64,000 nucleotides of DNA from Bimuria novae-zelandiae CBS 107.79 (taxonomy: Eukaryota > Ascomycota > Dothideomycetes > Pleosporales > Didymosphaeriaceae): NCBI GenBank assembly GCA_010015655.1, contig ML976676.1, positions 8,987 to 72,986 of the forward strand, given 5' to 3'. Below the pieces are notes generated by a model. The model searched no databases. It saw only the letters and a list, made by a program, of their open reading frames with translations, and was not told where the DNA came from. Below, one piece after another: positions 10,941-22,609 of this stretch. The number at the start of each line of letters is the position of its first letter. The stretch's first letter is position 1. Made by a program: the position numbers and the translations under genes.

Positions 10941-13900
10941 TCTTAAATATCTTTAATATAAATACTAATAAGACCCCTACCTCTTCTATAGCTTCGGACA
11001 ACTATATCACCTCTATAAGGAATGGTAAGAACAAGGCACATAAACCTAACTTATATAATAATAATTATACCTTCCTTAACAATTAGCTTTTATAGCTAGA
11101 CCTCTACTTCTTCGACTAGAACTAAGATCTTAAAGATAAGAAGAAGGTTATCTTTACTATAACCTATATGCGAGGAAGCGCTAAAGAATAGATCTATTCT
11201 TATCTAGTTAAGTACTTAGATATAGATTATAATAACGAAAATAAGGAGTATATTAATAAACACGCTAATATAATTAATATTATTAAAAACTATAATAACT
11301 TTAAGATATGCCTTTAATAAATATTTAGGATTACTAATAAAATAGCTATTGCTAGATAAGCGATTTAGATAGTTCGCTAACACTAATCTATAGCTAAATA
11401 TATAGCTAAGTTCCGTAAGTACGTAGTGTAACTTAACTAGAAGGATAAATCTCTTAAGATAATATATAAATAAGGCCTTAAACGCAACGTGCGCGAGGAA
11501 CTCCTACGTAGTAGTATAAAGATAAAGACTTTAGAGGAACTATACAAAGAGACTATTTATATTAATAAGGAGTAGTTCGCCTTACAAGAAGAGTTCCGCA
11601 GGAACCCAAGGAACGCTAGTTTTAGATAATAGGCACCTGTAGTCTATAGAGCGCTACTAAAAGTACCTTAATACTAGTAACGCAACTACTACGGGCCCTA
11701 ACTTATAGAAAATATCTAGTTTAATAACCTAGAAAAGGGAACAGGAAAGGCTATAGGCTTCTAAAAGCCTAACCTACGTATCTTAGATAGAACCTAACGA
11801 CAGGGGACCGAAACGCGTAAATGTTTTATATATAGTAAACTAGGCTACATAGCTAGGAACTGCAGATCTAAGAATAAGATTACTAAGTAGTTAAACGTAC
11901 TAACTATTAATAAAGAAGACACTATTAACAAAGAATAGCAGGTAGTATCCGCTATTAAGTAAATTAATATTTACGACAAAGAATTAGAATAATTAGAGTT
12001 ACTAGACTTACGACTCTACAAGGATACATACGAAGGTTCGGACAAGAAGGAAAAGGAGAAGGAACTAATACCTTAATTTTTTATATCTTACCCTAGCTAG
12101 AGCAAACCTGTTACTAATAAGATAATAAATATTTTTAACTTCTTAGAAAAATATTAACTAAGGGAAGGAGACTTTAGGTTTATAGTAATTAAATAATAAG
12201 ACTACGTAAAAGCATTTTTCTATGCTTACTAACTCGACCTAGTTAGTAAAGTAGCACGAGAAATGGCAGATTATTGCTACGCCCACGAAGACCCTAAGAA
12301 GAAGTACCTAAATAAAAACCCGAACTATAAACCTAAGTACGACCTAGACCACCGCAACCCTACGCACGAGACTATTTAATAGACCCTCTATAAAGAAGAC
12401 TAATATACTATTTATTACTAAGCTAAGGAATATAGCTACTTTCCTTAAATATACTAAGAGTATAGATAGGAGTGGTTTGACTGCCCTATCGCCTACTATA
12501 ATATTTACCTTTAGGATAAACGCAAAACGCGATACTTTCTATATTTTAACTAGGTACTAAACTAAGTAATATTACTACTAGTTAATAGGAAATACGTATT
12601 AGATAAATAGTAAATATGCTTATACCCTAACTATAAGAAATATAAGGAGTAGAAAGATAAGTATAGGTTTAATTACATACTAAAAGGGACCACGACCCTT
12701 AAGATTAAAATGGTAATAAAGGAAGAAAACGGTAAAGTTTCCTTAGATAAAGGCTAATATTAGCCCCAAGGAAAGAAGGACGAAGGACACCTTAAACCTA
12801 CAAAGCTAGTTATAGAGAAAATGTCTTTTTTAGACCCAGGCTTAGGCGGGAAAACACCTTTAAAGAAGTAAACGCTACTAATAGTTAGGTATTAATTAAG
12901 CTACTAGTACAGCTTAAAGGAACATGGATAAAAGCTATACTAGACTTAGGAGTATAAGAGAGCTATATATTAAGAAACGCACTTAATAGAGTAGGACTCT
13001 ATAAGCGTAAGAAGGCTATACCCTATGCTATTTATGTCGCGAATGGATAGCTAATGCCCGGCAAAGTAATAATTAAATACGAGGTTAAGACTACCCTCAC
13101 GATTTATAGATACTAGGAATTAATTACCCTTAATATTATTAAGGAAGCTAATTACGACGTGATTCTAGGATTACCCTAGTTAAGGAAGTATAACCCTATA
13201 ATTAACTAGAAGAAGAAAGAGCTATTCTTTAAGCGCTGTAACTATATATTATAAGTAAAGCCTACGCATTAATAGAGCATAATAGTAGATAAGAGAGCTA
13301 TTAATAATATAGTCTTATAATTAGAAGTTAATAAACATAAAATTAACTTAGTAGATGCTAGCAGGAACTACTAGGTTATAAAGCGCAAGCACGAAGAGAA
13401 TATTACACCTTTTAATATCCTTAATAAATATAAAGAATAGAGTTATTTGTTTTAGGAAGAGAAAGGAGCAAACGCCTTTCTTAAGTATATATACTAAGAC
13501 CACCGTATTGTTCTTAAAGAGAGAAAAACGCCACCCTTTAGACTACTATATAGCTAGAGTAAAAAGGAACTCTAATAAACACGCGAATTCCTAAAGAAAG
13601 CCCTTAATAAGTAATAGATACGTAAGTTAGAATTATTAGTAGTATTACCCCTAATATTCGTTGCAAAAAAGGATAGAATGCCACGTCTATGCATTAACTA
13701 TAGGAAGCTAAACAACATAATAATTAAGAATAGATACTTACTACTAAACATACAAGAGTCTTAAGATAGACTAGGACGAGCGAAGATATTTACGCAGTTT
13801 AACCTACGAGATAAATACCATCTTATACAAATAGTAGCAGGTGATAAGTGGAAGATAGCCTTTTAAACTAGATATAAACTATTTAAGTACTAAGTTATGC

Positions 13901-16879
13901 CTTTTAGACTTATAAACGCACCAGCAACGTTTCAAGTAATAATTAATAATATACTATAAAACTACCTTAATATATTTATAGTTGCCTACCTTGACGATAT
14001 CTTGGTATTCTCTAAATAAGAGAAAAATTATGTGCAGCATGTATAAATAATACTATAAGCGCTAGATAGCGCTAACCTATAACTAAAACTTAAGAAATGC
14101 AAATTCTACGTCACGGAATTAAAGTTTCTAAAATATGTTATTAACACCGAAGGTATCTAAGTAAGCCCTTTAAAGATTAAGGAAGTAAAGAAGTAGAAAT
14201 TACCTACTAATTTTAAGGAAGTATAAGCCTTCCTTAGATTTACTAAATTTAATAGATAATTTATTACAGACTACTCTAGAATTACACTACCACTTATAAA
14301 CCTTACAAAGAAAGATAAACCTTTTAACTAGACAGAAGAATATAAATAAGTATTCAAAATACTACGAGAAGTATGTATTACGGTACTAGTTCTTATATAC
14401 TTCTAAGATAATAAGCCTTTGCGTATTAAAACAGACGCAAGCGACTTAGCAGTCAGAACATGCGCGAAGTAAGAAAAGAATAGTAAATAGCACCTAGTTA
14501 TATACTACGTACACAAGTTTACATTAGAAGAGTTATAATATAAAGTACATAATAAAGAACTACTTGCGATAGTAAAGGCTATTAAATATTAAAAGATCTA
14601 CGCACACAGTTGCTTAGAACTTATAATCTTTATAGACTATAAGAATCTTACACGCTTTACAACCACAAAAGAACTAACTTAACAATAAGCAAGATAGTTA
14701 GAAACGCTAGGATAATATAAATTTAAGATTATATACACCTTAGGTAAAGAAAACGGACAAGCAGATGCTCTTAGTAGAATAAATAATAAAAAAGAAAAGG
14801 TTAAGATATATTTTATAATACTAAAGAAAAACCCTAATAGTTTATTAAAACTAACAGCCAAACTTAATTAACTCCTTGTACTTACACGCGAAGTACCTAA
14901 GGAACTATAGACTAAAATTATACGGTAATACTACGATAACCTAGTGTACGGACACCCAGGAATTAGAAAAACCATGGAACTTATTTAGCGGAACTATAGC
15001 TTTAAGGGAATTAAGGAAGTAGTAACCACCTATATCCGCAAATGCGTAGATTGCTAGCGCAATAAGCACGCCACATATCTTAAGTATAGAGAGATGCAAG
15101 CCATATAAAAACCTATTATACTATAGGAAGACATCGCTATAGACTTTATTATAAAATTACTAAGGTTAAGAGACCCTGCAACAGGAATTACCTATAACGC
15201 GATACTAAATATTATATATTAATTTACTAAATACGTGGAATTACTACTATACTAAAAGATAACTACGGCTAAGAAACTCGCATTCCTTATCCTAGACTAA
15301 CTTATATAGCACCACGGTATTCTAAAGATAATTATTAGCGATAGAGACAAACTCTTTACCTTAAACTACTAGACAATCCTTATAGCACTAATTAGAATAA
15401 AATAGAAACTATCGACGGCATACTATCCGTAAACTAATGGATAAATAGAACGTATAAATTAAACTATTAAAATGTACCTACGCATCTACTACAATAACTA
15501 GAAGAATAACTAGATTTTCTTACTACCTATAGCATAATTAGCATATAATAACAAGATATTAGTAATAATAGAATTCACACTATTTTATGCAAACTACGAA
15601 AGACACCTATATTTCTTTAATTAGACACTGCTTATAACGATTAAGACGGAAGAAGTAATGAATATAGTAGAAACTATAAAGAAAATACATACATAACTCC
15701 AAGAAAACCTTAAGAAAGCTTAATAGTAAAGCATTTCTTATATAAACTAAAAAAGAAAAATAGCACTTTAGCTAAAGAAGGGGGATAAAGCATATCTACT
15801 TACGAAAAATCTTTAAACCTAAAAAAAAAAGCACAAGAAATTAGATTATATTAAGGTTAAGCTATTTTTTATTATTAAACAAGTATTACTAATTAACTAC
15901 TAATTAGAACTACCGCTAGACGCGAAGATACACTTAGTATTCCACGTAGACTAACTTAAACCCGCAGACCCTAAAACACTAGTTAAAATAACCTTCTACC
16001 ACTAACTAGAGGAAGAAAACAAATTCGAAGTTAAAACACTCCTAGGATATAGAGAAGTTAGACGAAAAAACTTCTAAGATAATAAATTTTTATAAGAGTG
16101 GTTAGTTAAGTAGAAAGGATACCTACACTTAGAAAACACATAGGAACTAGAATCTAAACTCCGTAAAAACTGCCAGCAACTTTTAAAAAGGGCACGAAAC
16201 TAGATCTATAATTACTACTACTACACTAGAATAACAAGAGAAAGTTTTAAAGGAAAAGAGACTTACGATATAACTATAATAAAGATAAACACTACGCAGC
16301 GGAAGAGGAAGGCTTAGACTAGATAATAGACTAGTTTATTACCTTAGCGCCTAAAGCAGCATCCGGGTTAACTGACATAGCCGCCTGCGCTAGTTCCTCA
16401 CGAGCCTCTAGGGCTTCTAACTCGTCTACTATGGACATCCCACGATTAAATAACTCTTATTCCTTCTAACGTAACTTTTTATGCTAATTGCGCAAACGCG
16501 CTATCTTCTCTTATGCTAGATAAGCACGCAAGAGCGCTATATAAGCGAGCTCTTTTTCTACTTAAAGTTTTACCTTCTCCTTAGCCTCTAACTTTTCTAA
16601 TCTCTCTAACCCGGCATCTATCTTTAAATAATCTGGCAAAGGAATATCCTCTAGCTTATACTTCTAATTACTATACTAAACATAATTTGTGTACTTTAAT
16701 TGCAGCGATAATAAGCGATAGGGTAATTACTTCTTAGCGTAGTATAAATAGGTAACTATAGTAAATACGTAATTTCGCTCGAGACAATTGGCTTACGAAT
16801 AGCAGTATCGGGCGGATTAGGAAAGTGGCTTTATAGGTAGTTAACTTATAAGGACATTAAGTCTAAAGGAGGGGACTAA

Positions 16880-17314
16880 TATTAGGACCCGTTAAGATCT
16901 AACATAACACGAGGCGGGGCATGGGCACTTATCCGTGCGACCAGCCAAGGTTCCTGACTCAGCCACGGATCACGTGACCAAGTCACGCGTCCCAGAAATA
17001 TCGGGCGTCCCAGAAGTATCTTGGCATATGGGACTTTGGGATTCTTAGGACACCTGGGATTCATGGGACGAGTTATGTATATAGGGACACGAGGATAGTC
17101 TTCTATTATTGTGTTTAACCTATTTATTAATCTATCGTTTAGATCTGAAGAAGCAACCTTATTAATTTAATTATACTATATATACTTTTAATACTAACGC
17201 CCTAGTAATAAGCGTAAGCTATTACTACGACCCTCTCTTGTCCTACTATAGTATTCCTGCCCAAGAACTAACCTTAGCCCCTTAGGGACTAGCTACCCCT
17301 TTGGGATCTTAATA
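16880..17314 (+). repeat. Gypsy-A 3' LTR
   Basis: Same length as the 5' LTR (435 bp) and nearly identical over the GC-rich first half. Its termini read TATTAGG and CTTAATA instead of TGTTAGG and CTTAACA, which are RIP-type changes. It is followed by the duplicated target GCCTA. Confidence 0.95.
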
Positions 17315-17745
17315 GCCTATACAACCTAAGCCTTGTACTGCTGTTATCCTAAGTAACTAGCCAACTAGTTACTCCTCTAGCAGCTTATCAAACATCAGAT
17401 TAATTAGATTAGGTCTTTAACACCCCACGGAGCTTACAGGCCCTATATAAAGCTTAGTAGCAACTTCTACTATTAGAACCTTTCTTATAAAGCACCTGCT
17501 TAGTGCTTAGTAAGGCAGGTAAAGCTATTGTAGAAGCTAACACTAGGGTAGCTTAACTTAAGGCTAAGAATTAACAACTTAAATATTAATTAGATAGTAC
17601 TAGGGTTACCCGTATAAGAAAGTAAGTTTAAGTTAATCTAAATAAGCGCTTTAGTAATATTAAGAGTATTAAGGCTGCGATTAATCGCGTAGCTACTTTA
17701 TAGGCTTAATAGGAAAGCACTTCGCTAGAGAAAGAAGCTTAAAAG

Positions 17746-17776
<31 letters not shown>
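17746..17776. repeat. (GTA)n microsatellite
   Basis: About ten GTA units in the 3' part of the Pogo-2 transposase remains. On the plus strand the frame reads as a run of TAG, so it may derive from a CAG (Gln) repeat by C-to-T mutation. Confidence 0.8.
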
Positions 17777-17791
17777 CGCTTACTCTTAAGT

Positions 17792-17981
17792 TGTCACGGT
17801 TTGGAGTCTCCCTTTCCCCACTTGCAGTGGCGCCTCACCTGTGTTGAGATGCGACTACCTATCTTACACTAGCGCTGTTTACAGCCACTTATGTATACCT
17901 ACTGTTCGTAGCTTCACCCAATACAACAACAAGTATAATTCTCAATTTCTTCCTTATGCGTATGGATCACTAGCTCTCACA
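17792..17981. mobile_element. Solo LTR 2 (190 bp), nearly free of RIP, inside Pogo-2
   Basis: Begins TGTCACGGTTTGGAG and ends AGCTCTCACA, with the perfect 5-bp duplication TAAGT at 17787-17791 and 17982-17986. Base composition is ordinary, in contrast to its host. It differs from the other solo LTRs here. The following 17987-18060, also of ordinary composition, belongs to the Pogo-2 end region. Confidence 0.87.
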
Positions 17982-18109
17982 TAAGTCTATGTGTACTTAG
18001 TGGCAAATATAATTGTTATTGTTGAAAAATCGCGACTTAAAATAATGTGGTTCTCTTAGGTGGGGTGGCCGAGAAGTATATGTGGCCGAAAAGTATATGG
18101 CCGAGCTTA

Positions 18110-18822
18110 TCGCAAGTTAAAAGAGATTATATTAATAAAAGAGTTAAAAAAGTTAAAGCGTATAGCTAAAATTCTTAACTTTTTTTTTTTTTTTTTAAAA
18201 AAAAAGTATAGCCACTAGCGTCCTTATTTTAACTTTACTACTATTACCTATATCTAACTTAGACTAGTTATAGGCTAACTTATTTATTCCTTTTAACCCT
18301 TTTATATCCTTTAACTTTTTTTAAATTTCTTACTAATCTAGTTGAAGTGCCTTTAGATATTCCTCGTGGAACTTCTCTAGCGCTATCCTATAGTTCGTGA
18401 GGTTTTATACTAGTTCCTACGTATTATGGCTTTCTAGTCATCCTTCCTATTTTACTATGTATTTATACTAACGTCTAAACTTTTATAGGTCTCTAATCGC
18501 CTTAACTTTATACTCCTTATTCTTAAGTTCTAGGTGCAATTCTAGTTCGGCGTCTAGTAGTACTAGTTTTAATAATAATTTGTAGAATACTAGGTGTATA
18601 CATGTGTTTATAAGTAATTTTAGTTTAAAATTAACTAGGCACTTAACTTCTTAAATTTTAAATAGCCTTTTTAAAAGTTATTTAGTTTTTTACTTAGCCT
18701 AGTTATTTTAAAAAAAAATCGCGAGAGGAGAACTCTATCCCCCTTCTAAAAGGTTAGTCTCTTAATCTTTTTTCTATTCGCGTTTTTTACTATTTATATA
18801 TTCTACTAGGTAATATTTCTGC
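18110..18822 (-). mobile_element. Gypsy-C remnant: C-terminal integrase and chromodomain, RIP-mutated
   Basis: Read on the minus strand, the sequence between about 18620 and 18330 gives a broken chromodomain. YKVKAIRDL is followed by IVK-EG and ESHNT-EL with Trp positions replaced by stops, then a helix ending EKFHEEYL. Upstream (18700-18620) lies the small barrel typical of Gypsy integrase C-termini (LINTCIHLVFYKLLLK). The frame ends near 18320. A T17/A9 homopolymer run sits at 18180-18205. The rest of the element is missing or across Pogo-2 at 8178-9294. Confidence 0.7.
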
Positions 18823-18832
18823 GTAGTGTTTC

Positions 18833-19780
18833 GTGCAAGTCTCGCATGAGCTTAGCTTTATTAGGCTTACGGCTGCACAGATGGCTGACGCAGCTGGCTG
18901 TAGTGTTCGCGCTGTCAAGTACATCCGCTCCAACCTGCGCGCCTTTGGACCCGTCGAAGCGCCATGGAATGGCGGCGGACGCCCTCAATCCGTTACGCCG
19001 GTTATGCTTGACGCTCTCCGGGATCATCTCCTCGAGAAGCCCGACCGATACCTCGAAGAGATGGCCATCTTCCTGTGGGACGAGTTTGGGACACTTATAC
19101 CAACTTCCACAATTAGCCGGACGTTGAAGTCGGCTGACTGGTCGAAGAAAGCCTGCCGTCGAGTGGCCAGCGGACGCAACGCAGATCTCCGCGACTACTA
19201 CCTATACAACCTGTCTTCCTTCCGCTCCTACCACCTTGTCTATGTAGACGAGTCTGGGTGTGATAAGCGAGTCGGGTTCAGGCGGACGGGATGGTCTCCT
19301 CTAGGCACGGCACCAGTACAGATTGCTAGGTATCAGCGCGAGCAGCGGTGGCAGATACTACCAGCATACGCTCAGGACGGGATCCTGCTGTCGCGTGTGT
19401 TTCAAGGTACAACTGACAGTGTCGTCTTTAAAGACTATATTAAGCAGCTGCTCCAGCACTGCGGCAGGTGGCCAGAGCTAAAGTTGGCGCTTGTAGTAAA
19501 CAACGCGTCTTTCTATCACAGTAAGCGGATCGCGCAAATGTGTGCTGACGCAGGCGTGAAGCTCATGTACCTATCGCCGTATTCGCCTGACCTCAACCCG
19601 ATCAAGGAATTCTTCGCTGAACTCAAGGCCTTCATCAAGCGCAGCTGGAGCACGTATGAGGACGACCCAGCCCAAGGATTTGACATGTTCCTAGAGTGGT
19701 GTGTGGACCAGGTAGGGAGCAAGGAGCAGAGCGCGCGTGGTCATTTCCGGCATTCCGGATGGACCATCGACGAAGTATAG
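18833..19780 (+). pseudogene. Tc1/IS630-type DDE transposase, open frame but catalytic residues replaced
   Basis: A 315-codon open frame of normal GC content, ending TAG at 19778-19780. An HTH (QMADAAGCSVRAVKYIRSNL) precedes a DDE_3 nuclease domain. The first catalytic Asp is present (YVDESG, residue 139). The second position reads VVNNAS, with Asn at residue 223 (19499-19501) where the family has Asp. The third reads NPIKEFF, with Lys at residue 258 (19604-19606) where Glu is expected. Residues 223 and 258 are separated by 34 residues, exactly the DD34E spacing. The frame opens with GTG after a TAG at 18824; the first ATG is about 16 codons in, and the N-terminal helix is shorter than usual, so the 5' end is probably degraded. 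Inverted ends were not found. The frame is open but a working enzyme is unlikely. Confidence 0.9.
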
Positions 19781-20205
19781 ATGTTAGGTAGGTTCGAACG
19801 GAACTCGCTAAGTTATTGCTCATGCTACCGGTTCCATAACTAATTACACCCTCCTTAGCGATAGTTCTGTATAAGTGATATAACGTGCGTTCCTGCGTGC
19901 CGGGACGCACGGTGTAACGGGACGCTTTACATTTCGGACCTTCGCTATCTCTTTTTCGCAAGTACATAGACGTGTAAATCATATATAATATTCTGCTGTC
20001 ATTTCTCTGTAGGTGCACTAACCTCCGACAACAACTACTGTGATGTTGACTATGTTATCGATCGCTTCATCAGCACCGAAAATCAACCCTTTGTTAATAC
20101 CCCCTGTCTTTTCACGACCACGAGGGTCTCTGTAGAGCTCGGAGGGTTAGATATAGAGTTTAAATAAGAAATATCCTATTTTTCAGCTCCGAAGGCCTCT
20201 TTAGC
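19781..20205. other. No gene recognised; probably the 3' flank of the Tc1 copy
   Basis: Ordinary base composition. It contains a near-palindromic patch around 19890-19930 (GTGCGTTCCTGCGTGCC followed by GGGACGCACGG). I could not pair it with a left terminal repeat. The open frames here lack recognisable protein features. Confidence 0.4.
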
Positions 20206-20432
20206 CTAGCAATAATGTGGTCCGAGAGTTTCGCCGGTCAAAATTGAAGACGGTGAAAAGCGTTCCAGCGTGTTGGGATGCACCAGAGAGCCTTGGCATG
20301 CAGTAGCGTGCTCACAAGTAGATAGGTTTTCTGGCCTTATTGCCTTCTTATAGCCTTGTAGCGCCCGCTGGTACATCTTCTCCGCCTCTTCAAGCCGTCC
20401 TAGGTCCGCGTAGAGGATGCCCAAGTTGTTGA
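20206..20432 (-). pseudogene. TPR-repeat gene fragment (kinesin-light-chain-like TPR)
   Basis: On the minus strand, after a splice-acceptor-like CACAG, the sequence encodes NNLGILYADLGRLEEAEKMY and QRALQGYKKA, an almost perfect TPR of the type repeated in fungal NACHT/NB-ARC-TPR proteins and kinesin-light-chain-like proteins. After one repeat the similarity fades into unrelated sequence ending at a stop near 20206. A single isolated repeat, with no other domain on either side, marks this as a fragment of a larger gene. Which gene it came from cannot be told. Confidence 0.7.
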
Positions 20433-20809
20433 CTGTGGTAACTTAGTCCGTTTATAACTGTACAGGGCATGTTCGCAACTACCAAGACGCTGTTAATACG
20501 CATCCACCATGTCTCGCGATCAAACGCCCAAGAATCAGACCAGTACTTCGCAGTCAGAGTAGCAGGCTCCTGGCTCTATATTTAGCACCGAAGCCAATTA
20601 GAGCGGACAAGCGCCGAATAGCTCCTACAACGGTACCCCCATTAGTTGATATAAGCGAATAGAACAGTGGCCTAATGGATCGAGATATTGGGCTACTGTA
20701 GTTTAGTCTATTAGCTAATCATATCGTCACTTATTTCATCGCGGGATCCCGCTTGTGCGAAATCAATTCAACAGTAACGATAGTATTGGCCCGTCATCAA
20801 AGCCACCCA
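20433..20809. other. No gene recognised
   Basis: Mixed composition between the TPR fragment and the direct-repeat cluster. I see no coding or structural feature that I can support. Confidence 0.4.
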
Positions 20810-21063
20810 GAAAGCGGACAGTCACCTAGAAAGCGTACAGGCAATTTTGATTCCATTCTAAAGCTTGGCCATTGCATCTGCACGGTTCAATTTTCAATGA
20901 ACTGACCGCTGATCGCGGATCATGAAGGACTATATGTATAACTGATCCGGAAAGCGGACAGCTACCTAGAAAGCCGACGGCCACTTAAAGCAGACATTTA
21001 AAGCGGACGGCCACTTCGAAAGCAGACAGCCACTTCGGCAACGGACAGTCACCTAGAAAGCGG
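20810..21063. repeat. Cluster of short direct repeats, consensus AAAGCGGACAGCCACYT
   Basis: Two units at about 20810-20845, then seven at about 20950-21063, each 13-20 bp, with core AAAGCGGACRGCYAC. They abut in head-to-tail order with variable spacers. They lie just beyond the 3' end of the DUF3435 gene (21148). Arrays of this kind occur as subterminal transposase-binding repeats, but no matching inverted array or target duplication was found. Confidence 0.75.
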
Positions 21064-21147
21064 ATGGGTTAACCCTAGACCGCGGTATCACTCCCTTCCT
21101 CTTCTTCCTCTGCCTCCGAAGCAATATTCTTCGATTCCTACGCACAC

Positions 21148-22609
21148 TTAGGAGACAGTACCATGGACATCCAATGCATGTCGCTGCAAGTGCATTCTGC
21201 TATCAAGATACACCTAGCAGAGATCGTAGCTAAGCTAATCCCCTTCTTTAATTTATTATAGGTGCTTTCTCTTAAAATGTTTGCTAAGATCTTTTAAGGT
21301 ATAGAATAAGTATATACGTACGTTTGTACGTAGACGTTAGTTACCAAGGCAAAGGAAACATATTGTTAGCCTCTTCTATTTATACACCGCCACCTTGGCT
21401 ACTTCTAACACTTTTTTGTTTAGATCTAGCTAAGCATTATCTTTGTTCTTAGTAGGTAGCTTAATACGATGTCTTAAGTATTACGTCTAAGATAGGCGCA
21501 TTTTACCTTCCTTAATTATATAATATTATATAATAATATAGATAGCTATATTCTGCTAACTAAGCTTCTTGTCTAGCGTAAGTCTTAGATAAGTAGAGAT
21601 AGCGCTAACTAACCTCTTGCTATGCCTAAGGCAGCGCATAAGGTGCTACGTTAAGTTAATTTTTTATATTAACGCTAAAGCTAGTAAGCTACTATTTAAT
21701 ATTATATATTAACTATTTATACTCCTAGCGTTCCTAGACTTCCTAAAGAAGGCTATACTAGCACTACTATCTTGCTTAGTTAATCTTACTAGTAAGCGCT
21801 TTATACTTTAGTTACTTAGTTACGTTAGTAAAGGTATATTTAAGACGCTCTTGTTAGTTAAGTAGTAAATAAATAATAGGATTATTATTTACTAATATAG
21901 TCTATTCTAGGGTAAGTCACCGTGGCTAATAATAATTAATTAAATAACTTATAGTATAAGCTACCTATATTAGTATAGTTTAAGGCTAGATATCTTATAT
22001 AATAGCCTACGTATTAATTATAATGCGTTATAAAAAGTAGTGCTTTAGGAACGTTAATATGCTTACGTGCCTTATTATTAGGTTTTATATAGCCTTACTA
22101 ACGTTACCTGCGTACTACGTACTCCTATACCTTATATATAATAGCTCGTAAAGCTTACTATTCTTATTAAACGCCTTGCCTGCTGTATATCTTAGCGAAT
22201 AGGGACGAGTCACCTGCGCAAACCCTGTAATTTTCCCTAGTGTTTGGATCCATGGTAGTAAGGTGGAGTATGGAAGGGACTCCGTAGGCGAAATAGCCCA
22301 GCTATATAGAGTCTGTTCTGCTTTGCGAAATACGAGAGTATCGTCTAAGGCCTAATTAAGGCGTAATAGTAGCTCGTTGCAGCCTAGCGGAATAGTAAGC
22401 CTACTTAGTTCCTTTAAGGAAGTTAAATTATAGGCTATAAACGCTTAGTTATAAAAAATATGCTAAGGAGGAAGATATACAGATCAAAAATAAATTTTTT
22501 ATTATAAATAATATTAAAAAGAGAAAAAATATTTCCTTTTAAAAAGTTAGTATTTTTATTTAACTTAGTAAATAGAAAGCGTACTAATGCATATATCTTT
22601 AATACTAAA
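21148..22609 (-). pseudogene. DUF3435 gene, piece 4 of 4: recombinase-like core and C2H2 fingers
   Basis: Read on the minus strand from Gypsy-B outward, the mutated frame contains hallmarks of DUF3435 proteins. First LTSLKELSRLTIP; then EQTLYSWAISPTESLPYSTL; then TGFAQVTRPYSLRYTAGKAF (22260-22190 region), where YSLR matches a YxxR recombinase box. Next comes a block with GNVSKAI, LTFLKHYF and a Tyr at the position expected for the nucleophile. A charged helical region follows, and finally two C2H2-type fingers (CFLCLGN...KHFKRKH, then HLQRHALDVH, the second lacking one Cys) before TAA at 21148-21150. Stops are almost all TAG/TAA in place of Gln, Trp or Arg codons. A short extra segment interrupts the core near 22160. 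The family includes crypton-type and Starship captain recombinases; captain status is not shown. Confidence 0.85.

Larger units (their letters stand above)
10506..17314 (+). mobile_element. Gypsy-A: complete Ty3/Gypsy chromovirus, RIP-mutated
   Basis: A 6,809-bp LTR retrotransposon with 435-bp LTRs and the target duplication GCCTA (10501-10505 and 17315-17319). Order: Gag (about 10985-12850) with a CCHC knuckle near 11820-11866; an aspartic protease trace (LDLG, about 12945); reverse transcriptase with YLDD at 13987-13998; RNase H (about 14380-14780); an integrase zinc-binding and core region (about 14900-15620); and a chromodomain near 16090-16150 (EWLVKWKGYLHLENTWE after restoring mutated Trp codons). 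Gag-RT-RH-IN plus chromodomain defines a chromovirus. A purine tract (AAAGGAGGGGA) lies just before the 3' LTR. Stops, mostly from Gln and Trp codons, inactivate it throughout. It sits in Pogo-2. Confidence 0.95.
9297..18107 (+). mobile_element. Pogo/Fot1-type DNA transposon (Pogo-2), RIP-mutated, carrying nested Gypsy-A and a solo LTR
   Basis: The inverted ends of about 45 bp begin AGCTCGGC(T/C)ATATACTTTT. The left one starts at 9297 after TA (9295-9296); the right one ends at 18107 before TA (18108-18109). The interior encodes a broken pogo transposase. An HTH lies near 9400-9560, then a better-preserved stretch (9650-9700, MATWLLRMNGDYEPL), then a DDE domain with NMDETGCALGV near 9880 and LLLLNSYSSHTL near 10210, where the family's catalytic Asp reads Asn. 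Transposase sequence resumes at 17320 after Gypsy-A. Subtracting Gypsy-A and the solo LTR with their duplications leaves about 1.8 kb, a normal Fot1 length. Confidence 0.9.

Noticed and set aside
10508..17064. Identical 60-codon minus-strand frames at 10508-10690 and 16882-17064 as a duplicated small gene
   Set aside because: Both lie in the U3 part of the two Gypsy-A LTRs; identity reflects the LTR pair, and there is no coding signature.
18180..18205. T17/A9 run as the poly(A) tail of a LINE
   Set aside because: It lies in the minus-strand Gypsy-C remnant with no LINE coding sequence or target duplication beside it.
19635..20018. 127-codon minus-strand frame as a gene
   Set aside because: It overlaps the Tc1 transposase on the opposite strand and is its shadow plus flank; no family features.
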